Shown: positions 15,489 through 24,841 of the stretch, in pieces | Layout: the number at the start of each line of letters is the position of its first letter | How positions within the stretch are numbered: position 1 is the first letter of the stretch | DNA from: Mumia sp. zg.B17 | Lineage (GTDB): Bacteria > Actinomycetota > Actinomycetes > Propionibacteriales > Nocardioidaceae | Direction of reading: 5' to 3' | Length of the DNA: 64,000 nt | NCBI RefSeq assembly: GCF_019550915.1 | Contig: NZ_JAHWCI010000008.1 | Span: 62,001 to 126,000 of the forward strand | The notes under the pieces: model-generated | The model's database searches: none | Seen by the model: only the letters and a program-made list of their open reading frames with translations | Told to the model about the DNA's origin: nothing | Position numbers and translations under genes: made by a program

Positions 15489-17831
15489 TCACCGCCGCCG
15501 CAGCGAGGCCGCCCGCGCCCGCTGCCCCGACCAGCGGACAAGAGTCGCCGGACTCATCGGTCCGCCGAAGTAGTAGCCCTGGAGCGCGAGCGTGCGACGC
15601 CCGCGAGCACTCAGGTCCGAGAGGACGGCCTCCACCTGCGACCGCCGCTCGATGCCCTCCACGACCGTCTTGAGATTCGTGGCCGACGCCATCTCGAGCA
15701 TCGAGGTGAGGAACGCCGCCTGCTCCTCGCCCGTGTCGACGTCTCGCGAGAAGACCCGGTCGAGCTTCAGCACCTGCACGGGCAGCCGCATCAACCGTTC
15801 GAGCGAGGAGAATCCCACCCCGAAGTCGTCGACCGCCAGGATCGCCCCGCGTTCGACCAGGTCCTCCATCACCCTCGACTCGATGACCTCCTCACTGATC
15901 GTCTCCGTCTCGGTGATCTCGAGCGTCAGCGGATGCGGGGCCAGCAGGCCGATGGCGCGATGGATGCGAGCGAGAAACCGCGGCGAGTCGAGCTGACGCG
16001 CAGACAGGTTGATCGCGATCGCGGTGTCGGGGTCGAGCGCGTGACCGAGCTGCTCCAGGTCGTCGCAGACCTGGTCGAGCACCAGCTCACCGATCGGCTC
16101 GATGAGGTTGGCATCCTCGGCGAGCGGGATGAACTCCTCCGGTGAGACGACCTCGCCGTCCTCGGTCCACCGGGCCAGTGCCTCCACGGCAAGGAGCCGC
16201 TGCTCGTCGGCGGAGACGATCGGTTGGTACACGACACGGAGCCGGCGCTCGTCGATCGCCCGGCGCAACCGGTCGACCAGCTCCAAGGACCGCACGCGCT
16301 CCTCCCCCATGGCCGCACGGTAGACGACGACGCGGCCACCGCCTTCTCGTTTGGCCACGTACATCGCGATGTCGGCGTTGCGCAGGAGCTCGGAGGCACT
16401 CACGCGTTCCGTGTCGGTCCAGGAGACGCCGATGCTGGTGGCGATCTCGATCGTGCGGGCGTCCAGCACCATCGGTCGGGCGACGATCTCGCCGACCTGC
16501 GCGGCGAGATCCATCGTGCGCTCGCGGAGTCCGACCGCTCCGCTCGCCGACGCCGTCACGAGGATGGCGAACTCGTCGCCACCGAGGCGAGCCACCCGCA
16601 CGTCGTCAGGAAGGTCGGCGACGAGGCGGCGCGCGATCTCCACCAGCGCTGCGTCGCCGCTCGCATGTCCCAGCTGGTCGTTGACCCGCTTGAAGCCGTC
16701 GAGGTCGCAGAACAGGATCGCGCACGACTGTCTCCCGCCCTCGGCGGACAACGCCTCGTCCACGGTGTCGAGGAAGACCGCGCGGTTGCTCAACCGCGTC
16801 AGCGGATCGCGCTCCGCGCTGTCGACGAGGTCACGGTTCATCCGCATCCGCGAGAGCGCCTCCTCGGCCTGCTGGGCGATCGACTCCAGGGCCTCCGTGC
16901 GTCGGAGCGTCGCGGCCTGCGGGCCACCGGTGCCGTGGATCACGAGCCAGTAGACGTCGTCGCCGGAGATGAAGAGCCGCCGGACGTCACCGGGAGCGGG
17001 CAGCTCGCTCCGCAGTCCGGAGCCGGCGGACTTCCCGAGTCGCCGGACCCCCGCGTCGAGCACGGCCAGCACCTCCCCCTCCGTCGAGGCGGAGTGGAGC
17101 GCGTTCGCGGTCTCGAACAGCACCTTGAGCCGCCGCGCGGTCTCGCGCTCGCGGGTGAGACCCTTCACCGCCATCAGCACGATCGCCAGCGCAGGCAGGA
17201 CCGCGAGAAGCGCCCACGGTGACACCGCCCGGTAGAGGAGCACCGAGACGTACCCCATCGCGGTCACCCCGACGTACAGCCCGTAGAGGGTGAGGACCTC
17301 GTATCCCCGCGCCGCGATGCTCCCGGGGTCGGGCGGCTCGGCGGCGTGGACACGCAGCACCGAGACACCGATGTCGATCAGGAACGCGAGCGTGAAGGCC
17401 GCCCCGACAACCATCACCTCGCGATAGCCGGACGTCCCGGTGCCCAGGATCGACACCACGGCGACGGCGACGGCACCGCAGACGATGGAGAGCGACGCGT
17501 CGAACGCTCGAGGGGCCCGCGCCACCGGCACGAGCTGGGCCAGCACGACGCCGATGATCCAGAGGGAGAGGGCCTGCGGCCAGTCGAGCGCGAGCGACAG
17601 CATCACCAGGACGCAGAACTCGGTGCCCACCGCCAGCCAGTCGTCATAGCGGTCGAGGTAGAGCGGCGCCGCGCTGGTGAGCACGATCGCCGGGACGGCG
17701 AGCAGCCACCACGGGTCGAGAGACTCTCCCTGCGCGACGAGCGCCGCCACGGTGAGCACGGTGACGACGACGGCCGCGAGCACCACCGAGGCGCTGAGGA
17801 ACCAGCGTGCGTGACGCTGCGCTGCGTTCAT
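15489..17831 (-). CDS. Membrane-bound diguanylate cyclase/phosphodiesterase (GGDEF-EAL)
   Basis: 780 residues. Residues 1-225 hold six to seven hydrophobic segments (MASE-like sensor), followed by a helical linker (225-340), a GGDEF domain (340-510; intact RLGGDEFA at 416-422) and an EAL domain (520-775; EAL at 550-552, NLSARQL at 608-614, DDFGVGFSSL at 668-677, KLDR at 689-692, and VEGIE near 724-728). Both catalytic signatures look intact, so it could make or break cyclic di-GMP depending on the signal. It is the only cyclic-di-GMP gene in the window. Confidence 0.95.
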   Translation of the reverse strand: MNAAQRHARWFLSASVVLAAVVVTVLTVAALVAQGESLDPWWLLAVPAIVLTSAAPLYLDRYDDWLAVGTEFCVLVMLSLALDWPQALSLWIIGVVLAQLVPVARAPRAFDASLSIVCGAVAVAVVSILGTGTSGYREVMVVGAAFTLAFLIDIGVSVLRVHAAEPPDPGSIAARGYEVLTLYGLYVGVTAMGYVSVLLYRAVSPWALLAVLPALAIVLMAVKGLTRERETARRLKVLFETANALHSASTEGEVLAVLDAGVRRLGKSAGSGLRSELPAPGDVRRLFISGDDVYWLVIHGTGGPQAATLRRTEALESIAQQAEEALSRMRMNRDLVDSAERDPLTRLSNRAVFLDTVDEALSAEGGRQSCAILFCDLDGFKRVNDQLGHASGDAALVEIARRLVADLPDDVRVARLGGDEFAILVTASASGAVGLRERTMDLAAQVGEIVARPMVLDARTIEIATSIGVSWTDTERVSASELLRNADIAMYVAKREGGGRVVVYRAAMGEERVRSLELVDRLRRAIDERRLRVVYQPIVSADEQRLLAVEALARWTEDGEVVSPEEFIPLAEDANLIEPIGELVLDQVCDDLEQLGHALDPDTAIAINLSARQLDSPRFLARIHRAIGLLAPHPLTLEITETETISEEVIESRVMEDLVERGAILAVDDFGVGFSSLERLMRLPVQVLKLDRVFSRDVDTGEEQAAFLTSMLEMASATNLKTVVEGIERRSQVEAVLSDLSARGRRTLALQGYYFGGPMSPATLVRWSGQRARAASLRRR

Positions 17832-17963
17832 CGTGTCCCCCCGGTCGTCGGTCGACCTAGCAGCCCGCCGACCTCATGAGCACCCTGCACCATCGGTCCG
17901 GCAGCCCGCGAGTCCGAGCGTCGCGGGCACGACGCCGCGAGGAGCCGGAGCCGGAGGCGACGC

Positions 17964-18665
17964 TCACGGCCGCGTGACGAAGATGTGGCTGGCGGCGTCC
18001 GCGTCGATCTCCGCCGTCTCGCCGCCCCGCGCGACGACGACACCGCCGTCGGGCGCCGAGGACACGAGAACGTCGTTGCCGGGGAGCACACCGACGCGAC
18101 GCAGGACCGACATCGCGGTCGTGTCCTTCTGCAGCTCCTCGCCGATGCGTCGCACCACGAGCCGCGACGCATCACCGTTGGTCGCCAGGGTCGCCGTCAG
18201 GTGCATCACGCCGGCCCCGAGGAACGCCTCGGCCTGCACCGCCGCCTCGTCCAGCTCGCCCAGCCCGGGGATGGGCGTGCCGTACGGCGACTCGGTCGGG
18301 TGCTCGAGCAGTCGGACCAGCTTGCGCTCGACCTGCTCGGAGATGACGTGCTCCCAACGGCACGCCTCCTCGTGCACGTACTCGATCTCGAGCCCGATGA
18401 TGTCGGTCAGGAGGCGCTCGGCGAGGCGGTGCTTGCGCATCACCCGCGTGGCGAGCGCGCGCCCCTGGTCGGACAGCTCGAGGTGGCGGTCGCCCTCGAC
18501 CGTGAGCAGCCCGTCCCGCTCCATCCGGGCTACCGTCTGGCTGACCGTGGGCCCGCTCTGGTGGAGACGCTCGGCGATGCGCGCGCGCAGAGGGACGATG
18601 CCCTCTTCCTCGAGCTCGTAGATGGTCCGCAGGTACATCTCGGTGGTGTCGATCAGGTCGCTCAC
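17964..18665 (-). CDS. ideR: Iron-dependent repressor, DtxR/IdeR type
   Basis: 233 residues from GTG 18665. The winged helix (1-65, SGPTVSQTVARMERDGLL), dimerisation/metal domain (66-140) and C-terminal SH3-like FeoA domain (about 150-225) are complete. All DtxR metal ligands are at their standard numbers: primary Met10, Cys102, Glu105, His106; ancillary His79, Glu83, His98. Cys102 favours Fe2+ sensing (DtxR/IdeR) over Mn2+ sensing (MntR). The start carries no Shine-Dalgarno and AACAAT ends six bases upstream, fitting a leaderless mRNA. Divergent from the photolyase gene with a 54-base gap. Confidence 0.93.
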   Translation of the reverse strand: MSDLIDTTEMYLRTIYELEEEGIVPLRARIAERLHQSGPTVSQTVARMERDGLLTVEGDRHLELSDQGRALATRVMRKHRLAERLLTDIIGLEIEYVHEEACRWEHVISEQVERKLVRLLEHPTESPYGTPIPGLGELDEAAVQAEAFLGAGVMHLTATLATNGDASRLVVRRIGEELQKDTTAMSVLRRVGVLPGNDVLVSSAPDGGVVVARGGETAEIDADAASHIFVTRP

Positions 18666-18719
18666 GCGCCTATTGTTCCAGATCGTGCACAGACCCCGTG
18701 CACCGTCGAGGATGGGCGG

Positions 18720-20066
18720 ATGCCGATCTCGGTGCTGTGGTTCCGGCGAGACCTCCGCCTCGGGGACAACCCGGCCCTCGTGACGGCGTTGGAGGCCGGC
18801 GGCGACGGCGTCGTCCCGCTCTTCGTCCTGGACCCGCGGTTGTGGGACGCGGCCCCGCCGCCGAGACGGGCCTACCTCGCGGGCTCGCTGCGCGACCTCT
18901 CCCGACGACTGGGCGCCACGGGACTCCACGTGGTCGCCGGGGACCCTGCGAGAGAGGTGGTCGGGGTGGCCCGCCGGGTCGGCGCGGCCAGCGTGCACGT
19001 CGCGGGCGACCACACGCCGTACGGACGCCGCCGAGACACCCGGGTCGCCGACGCCCTCGGCGAGCACGGCGTCGCGCTCGTCCGCACCGGCTCGCCGTAC
19101 GCGGTCGCTCCCGGCCGGGTGACCAGGCGCGACGGGGGCCGCTACCAGGTCTTCACCCCCTACTACGCCGCGTGGCTCGAGCACGGTTGGCGGGCCCCCG
19201 CACGAGACCCCTACGACGGGGCGTGGGTGTCGCCAGGGCCGCCCACCGTCGAGGTCCCGGACGCCGAGCTGCCGGACGGTCTCGCCCTCCCCGTCCCAGG
19301 AGAGGTCGCGGCCCGACGGCGGTGGGACGAGTTCGTGGCCGACGGCCTCGACGACTACGCGACCGAACGGGACCTTCCCGGTGACGACCGCACCTCACGG
19401 ATGTCGGTGCACCTGCGGTGGGGCGAGATCCACCCCCGCACCCTGCTCGCCGGGCTCGGACGTGGCCCAGGCTCCGAGGCGTACCGTCGGGAGCTGGCGT
19501 TCCGCGAGTTCTACGCCGACGTGCTCGACCAGCGCCCGGACTCGGCGTGGGATCCGTGGGTGCCGGCCTTCGCCTCGATGGCCTACGACACTCCCGCGGG
19601 CGACCTCGAGGCGTGGAAGGAGGGACGTACGGGGATCCCGGTCGTGGACGCGGGCATGCGGCAGCTGCTCGCGCAGGGGTGGATGCACAACCGCGTGCGG
19701 ATGATCGTGGCGAGCTTCCTGGTGAAGGACCTGCATCTGGCGTGGCAGCACGGCGCACGTCACTTCGCCGAGCACCTCGTCGACTTCGACCTCGCCTCCA
19801 ACCAGCACAACTGGCAGTGGGTGGCCGGCTGCGGCACGGACGCGGCGCCCTACTTCCGGGTCTTCAACCCGGTCACCCAGGCGAAGAAGTTCGACCGAGA
19901 CGGCACCTACGTACGCCGGTGGGTTCCCGAGCTCGCCGACGTCCCGACCCGGTGGGTGCACGAACCCTGGCTGCTCCCGGACCCGCCGGCGAGCTATCCG
20001 CCGCCACTGGTCGACCACGCCGAAGAGCGCCGGGAGGCGCTGCGGAGGTACGAGGAGATCCGCTGA
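18720..20066 (+). CDS. phr: Deoxyribodipyrimidine photolyase (class I CPD type)
   Basis: 448 residues. The antenna domain starts SVLWFRRDLRLGDNPAL (4-20); the FAD domain contains GIPVVDAGMRQLLAQGWMHNRVRMIVASFLVKDLHL, then DFDLASNQHNWQWVAGCGTDAAPYFRVFNP, the hallmark of class I photolyases, with WQW Trp residues suited to electron transfer. The enzyme splits UV-induced pyrimidine dimers using light. Cryptochrome function cannot be excluded from sequence alone. The ATG at 18720 is preferred over upstream starts that read through the divergent ideR gene. Confidence 0.95.
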   Translation: MPISVLWFRRDLRLGDNPALVTALEAGGDGVVPLFVLDPRLWDAAPPPRRAYLAGSLRDLSRRLGATGLHVVAGDPAREVVGVARRVGAASVHVAGDHTPYGRRRDTRVADALGEHGVALVRTGSPYAVAPGRVTRRDGGRYQVFTPYYAAWLEHGWRAPARDPYDGAWVSPGPPTVEVPDAELPDGLALPVPGEVAARRRWDEFVADGLDDYATERDLPGDDRTSRMSVHLRWGEIHPRTLLAGLGRGPGSEAYRRELAFREFYADVLDQRPDSAWDPWVPAFASMAYDTPAGDLEAWKEGRTGIPVVDAGMRQLLAQGWMHNRVRMIVASFLVKDLHLAWQHGARHFAEHLVDFDLASNQHNWQWVAGCGTDAAPYFRVFNPVTQAKKFDRDGTYVRRWVPELADVPTRWVHEPWLLPDPPASYPPPLVDHAEERREALRRYEEIR

Positions 20067-20110
20067 CCCGCCCTGGTCCGACGGGCGCCGCCGCATGAGA
20101 GCGTGGCCCG

Positions 20111-20863
20111 ATGACGACCACGACCATCTCGCGGCAGTTCAACGGACCGGACAGCTCCGGCAACGGAGGCTACGTCGCCGGACTGGTCTCGCACCCCGTC
20201 GCCGACCACGGCGCCGCCGTGGTGACGTCGACGCTGCGGGTCCCGCCGCCGCTCGACGTCCCGCTGGACCTCGCCTTCGACGGGCACCGGTCGGTGCTCT
20301 CCGACGGCGCGACAGTGGTGGCCGACGCGGTCGCAGGAGCCTTCGACGTGGATCCCGCGCCGTTCGTCGGGGAGGTCCTCGCCCGCTTGGGGAGCGAGGC
20401 GTACGAGGGGCGTCTCGAGCATCCGTTCCCGCACTGCTTCACCTGCGGGACGGCGCGGACGCCCGGTGACGGGTTGCTCGTGTTCTCGGGTCCGGTCGAC
20501 GACCCGGGGTTCCCCGGCACGGTGGCGGCGAGCTGGACGCCGCACCCGGCCTTCGCCGACGCCGAGGGCCGTCTCGGCACGGAGGTCGTCTGGGCGGCGA
20601 TCGACTGCCCGGGCGGCTGGGCAGCACACATCGACCGGACCCCGATGGTGTTGGGGCGGATGACCGGTCAGATCCTCTCGCCCGTCGTCACCGGGCACGA
20701 CTACGTCAGCGTGGGCACGCTTCGCGGCGTCGACGGGCGCAAGCACCGCACCGGCACCGCGCTCTACGGCGTCGACGGGACGCTCGTCGCGCGTGCGGAG
20801 CAGACCTGGATCGCGATCGACATCACCGACTTCCGCCGACCGACTCGTCACGTACCCGCCTAG
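20111..20863 (+). CDS. Hotdog-fold thioesterase-like protein
   Basis: 250 residues. The start QFNGPDSSGNGGYVAGLVS is the first strand-helix of a hotdog fold, and FPHCFTCGTARTPGDGL (about 108-124) is the loop that precedes the second hotdog repeat in this family; WAAIDCPGGWAAH and the C-terminal strand ALYGVDGTLVARAEQTWIAID complete it. Probably an acyl-CoA thioesterase or a non-catalytic relative; substrate unknown. It follows phr on the same strand after 44 bases. Confidence 0.75.
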   Translation: MTTTTISRQFNGPDSSGNGGYVAGLVSHPVADHGAAVVTSTLRVPPPLDVPLDLAFDGHRSVLSDGATVVADAVAGAFDVDPAPFVGEVLARLGSEAYEGRLEHPFPHCFTCGTARTPGDGLLVFSGPVDDPGFPGTVAASWTPHPAFADAEGRLGTEVVWAAIDCPGGWAAHIDRTPMVLGRMTGQILSPVVTGHDYVSVGTLRGVDGRKHRTGTALYGVDGTLVARAEQTWIAIDITDFRRPTRHVPA

Positions 20864-20933
20864 ACTTGTCGTGCCCTGCTCGCACCGCTGAGGGCCGCGG
20901 ACGCGACCGCCGCCCCCCACGGAGGAACCACTC

Positions 20934-22550
20934 GTGACCCAGTCCTCAGAGTCTGTCGTGCCATGGTGGCGCAACGCCGTCTGCTACGAGATCTACGTCC
21001 GCTCGTTCGCCGACGCCGACGGTGACGGGGTCGGCGACCTCTTGGGCGTCACCTCTCGGCTCGACTACCTGGAGCAGCTCAACGTCGACGCGCTGTGGCT
21101 CACGCCGTTCTACCGCTCGCCGCAGGCCGACCACGGCTACGACGTGGCCGACTACCGCGACGTCGACCCGCTCTTCGGCACGCTCGCCGACTTCGACGAG
21201 ATGCTCGCCGGCGCCCACGAGCGCGGTCTCAAGGTCATCGTCGACCTCGTGCCCAACCACACGGCCTCGGCTCACCCGTGGTTCCAGGAAGCCCTCCGGG
21301 CGGGCCGGGGCAGCTCGGCACGAGAGCGCTACCTCTTCCGGGACGGCCGCGGACCCGACGGCTCGCTGCCGCCCAACAACTGGCAGTCGGTGTTCGGCGG
21401 CCCGGCGTGGACCCGGGTCGAGGACGGCCAGTGGTACCTCCACCTGTTCGACGCCGGGCAGCCCGACCTCAACTGGGATCACCCGGAGGTCGGCGAGGAG
21501 TTCGAGTCGGTGCTGCGCTTCTGGCTCGACAGGGGCGTGGACGGCTTCCGCGTCGACGTGGCGCACGGCCTCTTCAAGGCGTCCGGCATGCCCGACGTCG
21601 AAGGGCTCGGACCCGCGGGCGAGACGCTCGACGCCACGATGACCGAGTGGGACCGCCCCTACTGGAACCAGCCGGGCGTGCACGAGGTCTACCGCGGCTG
21701 GCGCACGGTGCTCGACTCCTACCCCGGTGACCGGATGATGATCGGTGAGGCGTGGGTCGGCTCGGCCGAGGCGATGGCGCACTACGTCCGCCCTGACGAG
21801 ATGCACCAGGTCTTCAACTTCCACTGGCTCTCGACTCCCTTCTCCGCGCCCGCGCTACGCCGCGTCCTGGACGAGACGTACGCCGCGGTGGGCCCGGTCG
21901 GCGCGAGCCCCACGTGGGTGCTCTCCAACCACGACGTCGTCCGTACGGTCACCCACTACGGTGGCGGCGACCTCGGGCTGTCTCGGGCCAAGGCGGCGAT
22001 GTTGACGATGCTGGCTCTGCCCGGGTCCGCGTACGTCTACCAGGGCGAAGAGCTCGGCCTCCCCCAGGTCGACGTGGCTCCCGAGGACCGGCAGGACCCG
22101 ACCTGGCTGCGTGGCGGCGGTGTGGGCCGCGACGGCTGCCGGGTCCCGATGCCGTGGTCGGGCTCGGAGCCTCCGTTCGGCTTCTCCCCCGGCGGACCCG
22201 GGGAGGTCCGCACGTGGATCCCGCAGCCAGACTGGTTCCGTGATTACACCGTCGAGCACGAGACCCGCGACCCGTACTCGACGCTGAACTTCCTCACGTT
22301 CGCCCTGCAGCAACGTCGAGAGCTCGTCGGCGGCCTCTCGACGACCTTCGAGATGCTGGAGCGCGGTGACGACGTGGTCGCGTTCCGGCGTGACGGTGTC
22401 GACGGTGCGCGTGGTCTGGTGTGCGTCGTCAACTGCGGAACGGTCGACCATCCGGTCGACGATCTCGGCACGCCGGTCGTGCTCTCCGCGGCGCTCGCCG
22501 AGGGCACCGGTCAGCTCCTTCCCGACTCGGCGGCCTGGTTCCTGTCCTGA
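20934..22550 (+). CDS. GH13 alpha-glucosidase (oligo-1,6-glucosidase/AglA-like)
   Basis: 538 residues. All GH13 motifs are present: DLVPNHT (104-110), GFRVDVAHG with nucleophile D208, IGEAWV with acid/base E272, and LSNHDVVR with D334. The opening WWRNAVCYEIYVRSFADADGDGVGDL and the short B-domain place it with cytoplasmic alpha-glucosidases that release glucose from malto- or isomalto-oligosaccharides or trehalose/sucrose analogues. No signal peptide. GGAGGAA lies nine bases before the GTG start. Confidence 0.94.
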   Translation: MTQSSESVVPWWRNAVCYEIYVRSFADADGDGVGDLLGVTSRLDYLEQLNVDALWLTPFYRSPQADHGYDVADYRDVDPLFGTLADFDEMLAGAHERGLKVIVDLVPNHTASAHPWFQEALRAGRGSSARERYLFRDGRGPDGSLPPNNWQSVFGGPAWTRVEDGQWYLHLFDAGQPDLNWDHPEVGEEFESVLRFWLDRGVDGFRVDVAHGLFKASGMPDVEGLGPAGETLDATMTEWDRPYWNQPGVHEVYRGWRTVLDSYPGDRMMIGEAWVGSAEAMAHYVRPDEMHQVFNFHWLSTPFSAPALRRVLDETYAAVGPVGASPTWVLSNHDVVRTVTHYGGGDLGLSRAKAAMLTMLALPGSAYVYQGEELGLPQVDVAPEDRQDPTWLRGGGVGRDGCRVPMPWSGSEPPFGFSPGGPGEVRTWIPQPDWFRDYTVEHETRDPYSTLNFLTFALQQRRELVGGLSTTFEMLERGDDVVAFRRDGVDGARGLVCVVNCGTVDHPVDDLGTPVVLSAALAEGTGQLLPDSAAWFLS

Positions 22551-22621
22551 CGCCGTTCGCCGAGCCCTTCGTCGAGCCGATCGAGATGAACGCAGGCGCT
22601 GCGGCGTGCGCGATTGCGTAA

Positions 22622-22647
22622 CGATATATCGCGTTCTATCATCGATA
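22622..22647. promoter_or_regulatory. Candidate PadR operator (CGATA/TATCG half-sites)
   Basis: CGATATATCG at 22622-22631 is a perfect 10-bp palindrome made of CGATA and TATCG half-sites. TATC at 22637-22640 and CGATA at 22643-22647 add further half-sites before the PadR gene at 22677. Autoregulation is the simplest reading. Confidence 0.6.
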
Positions 22648-22676
22648 CTCCAACGCTTGCCACAGGAGGATGCCTC

Positions 22677-23300
22677 GTGCGAAACCCAGACTTCGACCTC
22701 AGAGAGACCTTCGATCCCACCTCCGGGCGTCGCCGACCGCGTCCAGGTCGTCGCGACCCGCGCGGCCGCGGTCACGGCCATGGTCCCGGATTCGGCCCTG
22801 ACTTCGGCCCCGGCTCAGGTCCCGGCTTCGGACCGGGCTTCGGCGAGCGCCGGCGTGGCGGGCCCCGCGCCCGCCGTGGCGCCGTACGCCTCGCCGCGCT
22901 CTCGGTCCTGGCCGACGGCCCGACCAACGGGTACGGCCTGATCACCACCTTCACCGAGCGCACCGAGGGACGGTGGCGGCCCAGCCCGGGGTCCATCTAC
23001 CCCGTGCTCCGACGGCTGACCGCGGACGGCCTCGTCGAGCCCGTCGACGCGGAGGGCACCCAGTTCCAGATCACCGAGGACGGTGCCGCCTACCTCGCCG
23101 ATCACGCCGCGGAGGTCGCGCAGGCCTGGGACAGCGGGCGACCCGGCTCGCAGACCCAGGAGGAGCTGCACGTCAGCGCACGCAAGCTCGTACGGGCCGC
23201 CCGCCAGGTGGGCGAGGACGGCAGCGACGACCAGCGCGAGCGGGCCGCTCAGATCCTGGACGAGGCGCGCCGTCAGCTCTACGGCCTGCTGGCCGAGTGA
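22677..23300 (+). CDS. PadR family transcriptional regulator with a Gly/Pro/Phe-rich N-terminus
   Basis: 207 residues from GTG 22677, preceded by AGGAGGA. The PadR winged helix occupies about 66-140 (VRLAALSVLADGPTNGYGLI, then GSIYPVLRRLTADGLVE). Before it, residues 36-56 are a tandem G-P-x-F-G repeat flanked by Arg-rich segments, a low-complexity tail used in some actinobacterial PadR proteins. The C-terminus ends in a helix (ERAAQILDEARRQLYGLLA). It converges with the MFS gene at 23301-24569; no other target is adjacent. Confidence 0.92.
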   Translation: MRNPDFDLRETFDPTSGRRRPRPGRRDPRGRGHGHGPGFGPDFGPGSGPGFGPGFGERRRGGPRARRGAVRLAALSVLADGPTNGYGLITTFTERTEGRWRPSPGSIYPVLRRLTADGLVEPVDAEGTQFQITEDGAAYLADHAAEVAQAWDSGRPGSQTQEELHVSARKLVRAARQVGEDGSDDQRERAAQILDEARRQLYGLLAE

Positions 23301-24569
23301 CTACGGCGACGGGTCGCGTGCGTCGTAGGTGAGGAAGCCCCGCTGGAGGGCGACCGCCACCAGCGTCCCGACGACGCACGCGACTCCGCCGCAGAGCATC
23401 GCGACCCCGATCGTCGTGATCTCGGCGAGCGATCCGGCCAGGAACTCGCCGAGGCGCGGGCCACCGGCGACGACGACCGTGAACAGACCCTGGAGCCTCC
23501 CCCGCAGCGCGTCGGGGGCCGCCTGCTGGAGCATCGTGCTCCGGTACGCCGCGCTCACCATGTCGGCCGATCCCGAGAACGCCAGCATCGTCACCACGAG
23601 CCACATCAACCCCGGCGCACCGATCGCACTCGCACCCGCGAGCGCCACGGCGACCCCGTACGCGACGACGGCCACCACGATCGCGACCCCGTGACGGTGC
23701 ACGCGCCCGACCCATCCCGAGAGCATGAACGCCACCAAGGACCCGATCGCCGGCGCGGCCTGCAGCAGCCCGAGCGCCGACGGCCCGCCCGCATAGACCG
23801 TCAGCGCGAGCGCGGGGAACAGCGCCCGGGGCTGCGCCAACACCATCGCGCACAGGTCGAGGACGAACGTCATGCGCAGGTTCGGCGCGCGCCGCAACCA
23901 CGCCATCCCCTCGACCACCGACCGGAAGCCCGGCACCCCCCGAGGCGCCTCGAGGGGCGGGATCGGCGGCAGGCGCACCAGCGCGTAGACGGCGGCGGTG
24001 AACGTCACGAGGTCGATCGCGTACGTCGCCGCCACCCCGAGCCAGGCGATCACGACACCGCCGACCAACGGGCCCACGGTGAAGCCCAGGTTGTACGCCG
24101 CCATGCTCAGCGCGTTGGCCGCCGGGAGCAGGTGCGCCGGGATCAGCCGCGGGATGATCGCGGACCGCGCCGGGCTGTTCACCGCGAACAGACCCGACTG
24201 GACCGCGACCACGGCGTACAGCAGGACCACCGACTCGAGGCCCACCAGCGCCTGCGCCAACAGCACCGCCGTGCACACCCAGAGCCCGACCGCGGTCACG
24301 AGCGCGACCGTCCGCCGGTCGAAGTGGTCGACCAGCGCCCCGCCGTACAGGCCGAGCACGATCAACGGGACCAGGGCGACGATCCCGACGACCCCGACCG
24401 CGAAGGAAGAGTCGGTGATCACGAAGACCTGGTAGGCGACCGTGACCGTCGCCATCTGCTGACCCAGCTGAGACACCGTGTGACCGACCCAGAGACGCCG
24501 GTAGTCGACCGACTCCCGGAGCGGACGGATGTCGGTGAGGATCCGCCCTACGCCCCGTGGTGCCGTCAC
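23301..24569 (-). CDS. MFS transporter (MFS_3/EntS-like exporter)
   Basis: 422 residues with 12 predicted membrane helices. The start DYRRLWVGHTVSQLGQQMATVTVAYQVF and the GGALVDHFDRRTVALVT loop (MFS motif A position) match the EntS/MFS_3 group that exports siderophores, macrolides and other drugs; NSPARSAIIPRLIP and GLFAVNSPARSAI are typical of helix 4-5 in that group. It ends tail to tail with the PadR gene, with adjacent stop codons. Substrate unknown. Confidence 0.9.
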   Translation of the reverse strand: MTAPRGVGRILTDIRPLRESVDYRRLWVGHTVSQLGQQMATVTVAYQVFVITDSSFAVGVVGIVALVPLIVLGLYGGALVDHFDRRTVALVTAVGLWVCTAVLLAQALVGLESVVLLYAVVAVQSGLFAVNSPARSAIIPRLIPAHLLPAANALSMAAYNLGFTVGPLVGGVVIAWLGVAATYAIDLVTFTAAVYALVRLPPIPPLEAPRGVPGFRSVVEGMAWLRRAPNLRMTFVLDLCAMVLAQPRALFPALALTVYAGGPSALGLLQAAPAIGSLVAFMLSGWVGRVHRHGVAIVVAVVAYGVAVALAGASAIGAPGLMWLVVTMLAFSGSADMVSAAYRSTMLQQAAPDALRGRLQGLFTVVVAGGPRLGEFLAGSLAEITTIGVAMLCGGVACVVGTLVAVALQRGFLTYDARDPSP

Positions 24570-24635
24570 GGGAACGATTGTCCCGCCCTGCGGATCACCC
24601 TGGGGATCGCCTCTGGAACCGGCCCGGGAAAGGGG

Positions 24636-24664
24636 TTGGCCCGGGCGGGAGCGCGGCGTAATCT
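24636..24664 (+). promoter_or_regulatory. Promoter of an orphan short transcription unit
   Basis: TTGGCC (24636-24641) and TAATCT (24659-24664) are exactly 17 bases apart. This is one of the best vegetative-type promoters in the window, and it points to a stretch with no long gene. Expected start about 24671. Confidence 0.6.
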
Positions 24665-24696
24665 CGTCCGTACACGGGAAGGAGGTGGTCCGAAGA

Positions 24697-24735
24697 ATGA
24701 TTGACTTCAGGACATGTGAGGTGGCTGTCAGCTAG
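24697..24735 (+). CDS. 12-residue micro-ORF with an extended Shine-Dalgarno
   Basis: ATG 24697 to TAG 24733-24735 encodes MIDFRTCEVAVS. AAGGAGGTGGTCC at 24679-24691 matches the complement of the 16S rRNA 3' end over nearly 13 bases, ending five bases before the ATG. No downstream gene on this strand could be attenuated within 800 bases, so a classic leader peptide is not obvious. Supported only by the ribosome site, promoter and terminator. Confidence 0.45.
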   Translation: MIDFRTCEVAVS

Positions 24736-24787
24736 CCACGGTGCCGTGGGAACGCCAGCACCGTGCGGCGAATCCCAGGCAGCCACC

Positions 24788-24841
24788 CGACCCGCGGGGG
24801 CCGAGAGCAAAGTCCGCTCGGCACGCAAACCCCGCGGGTCG
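24788..24841 (+). terminator. Long branched hairpin, likely terminator
   Basis: CGACCCGCGGGG (24788-24799) pairs perfectly with 24830-24841, and inside it GCCGAG (24800-24805) pairs with CTCGGC (24817-24822). A pyrimidine-rich TTCCTGTCTTC follows. It could also stop transcription leaving pdxH on the other strand. Confidence 0.7.

Noticed and set aside
15500-17831. Separate small ORFs inside the GGDEF-EAL gene
   Set aside because: All lie in other frames of a continuous 780-residue gene with intact motifs.
22782-22844. Short tandem repeats of GGTCCCGGCTTC type as a microsatellite
   Set aside because: They encode an in-frame Gly/Pro/Phe repeat of the PadR protein; reported there and not as a separate repeat.
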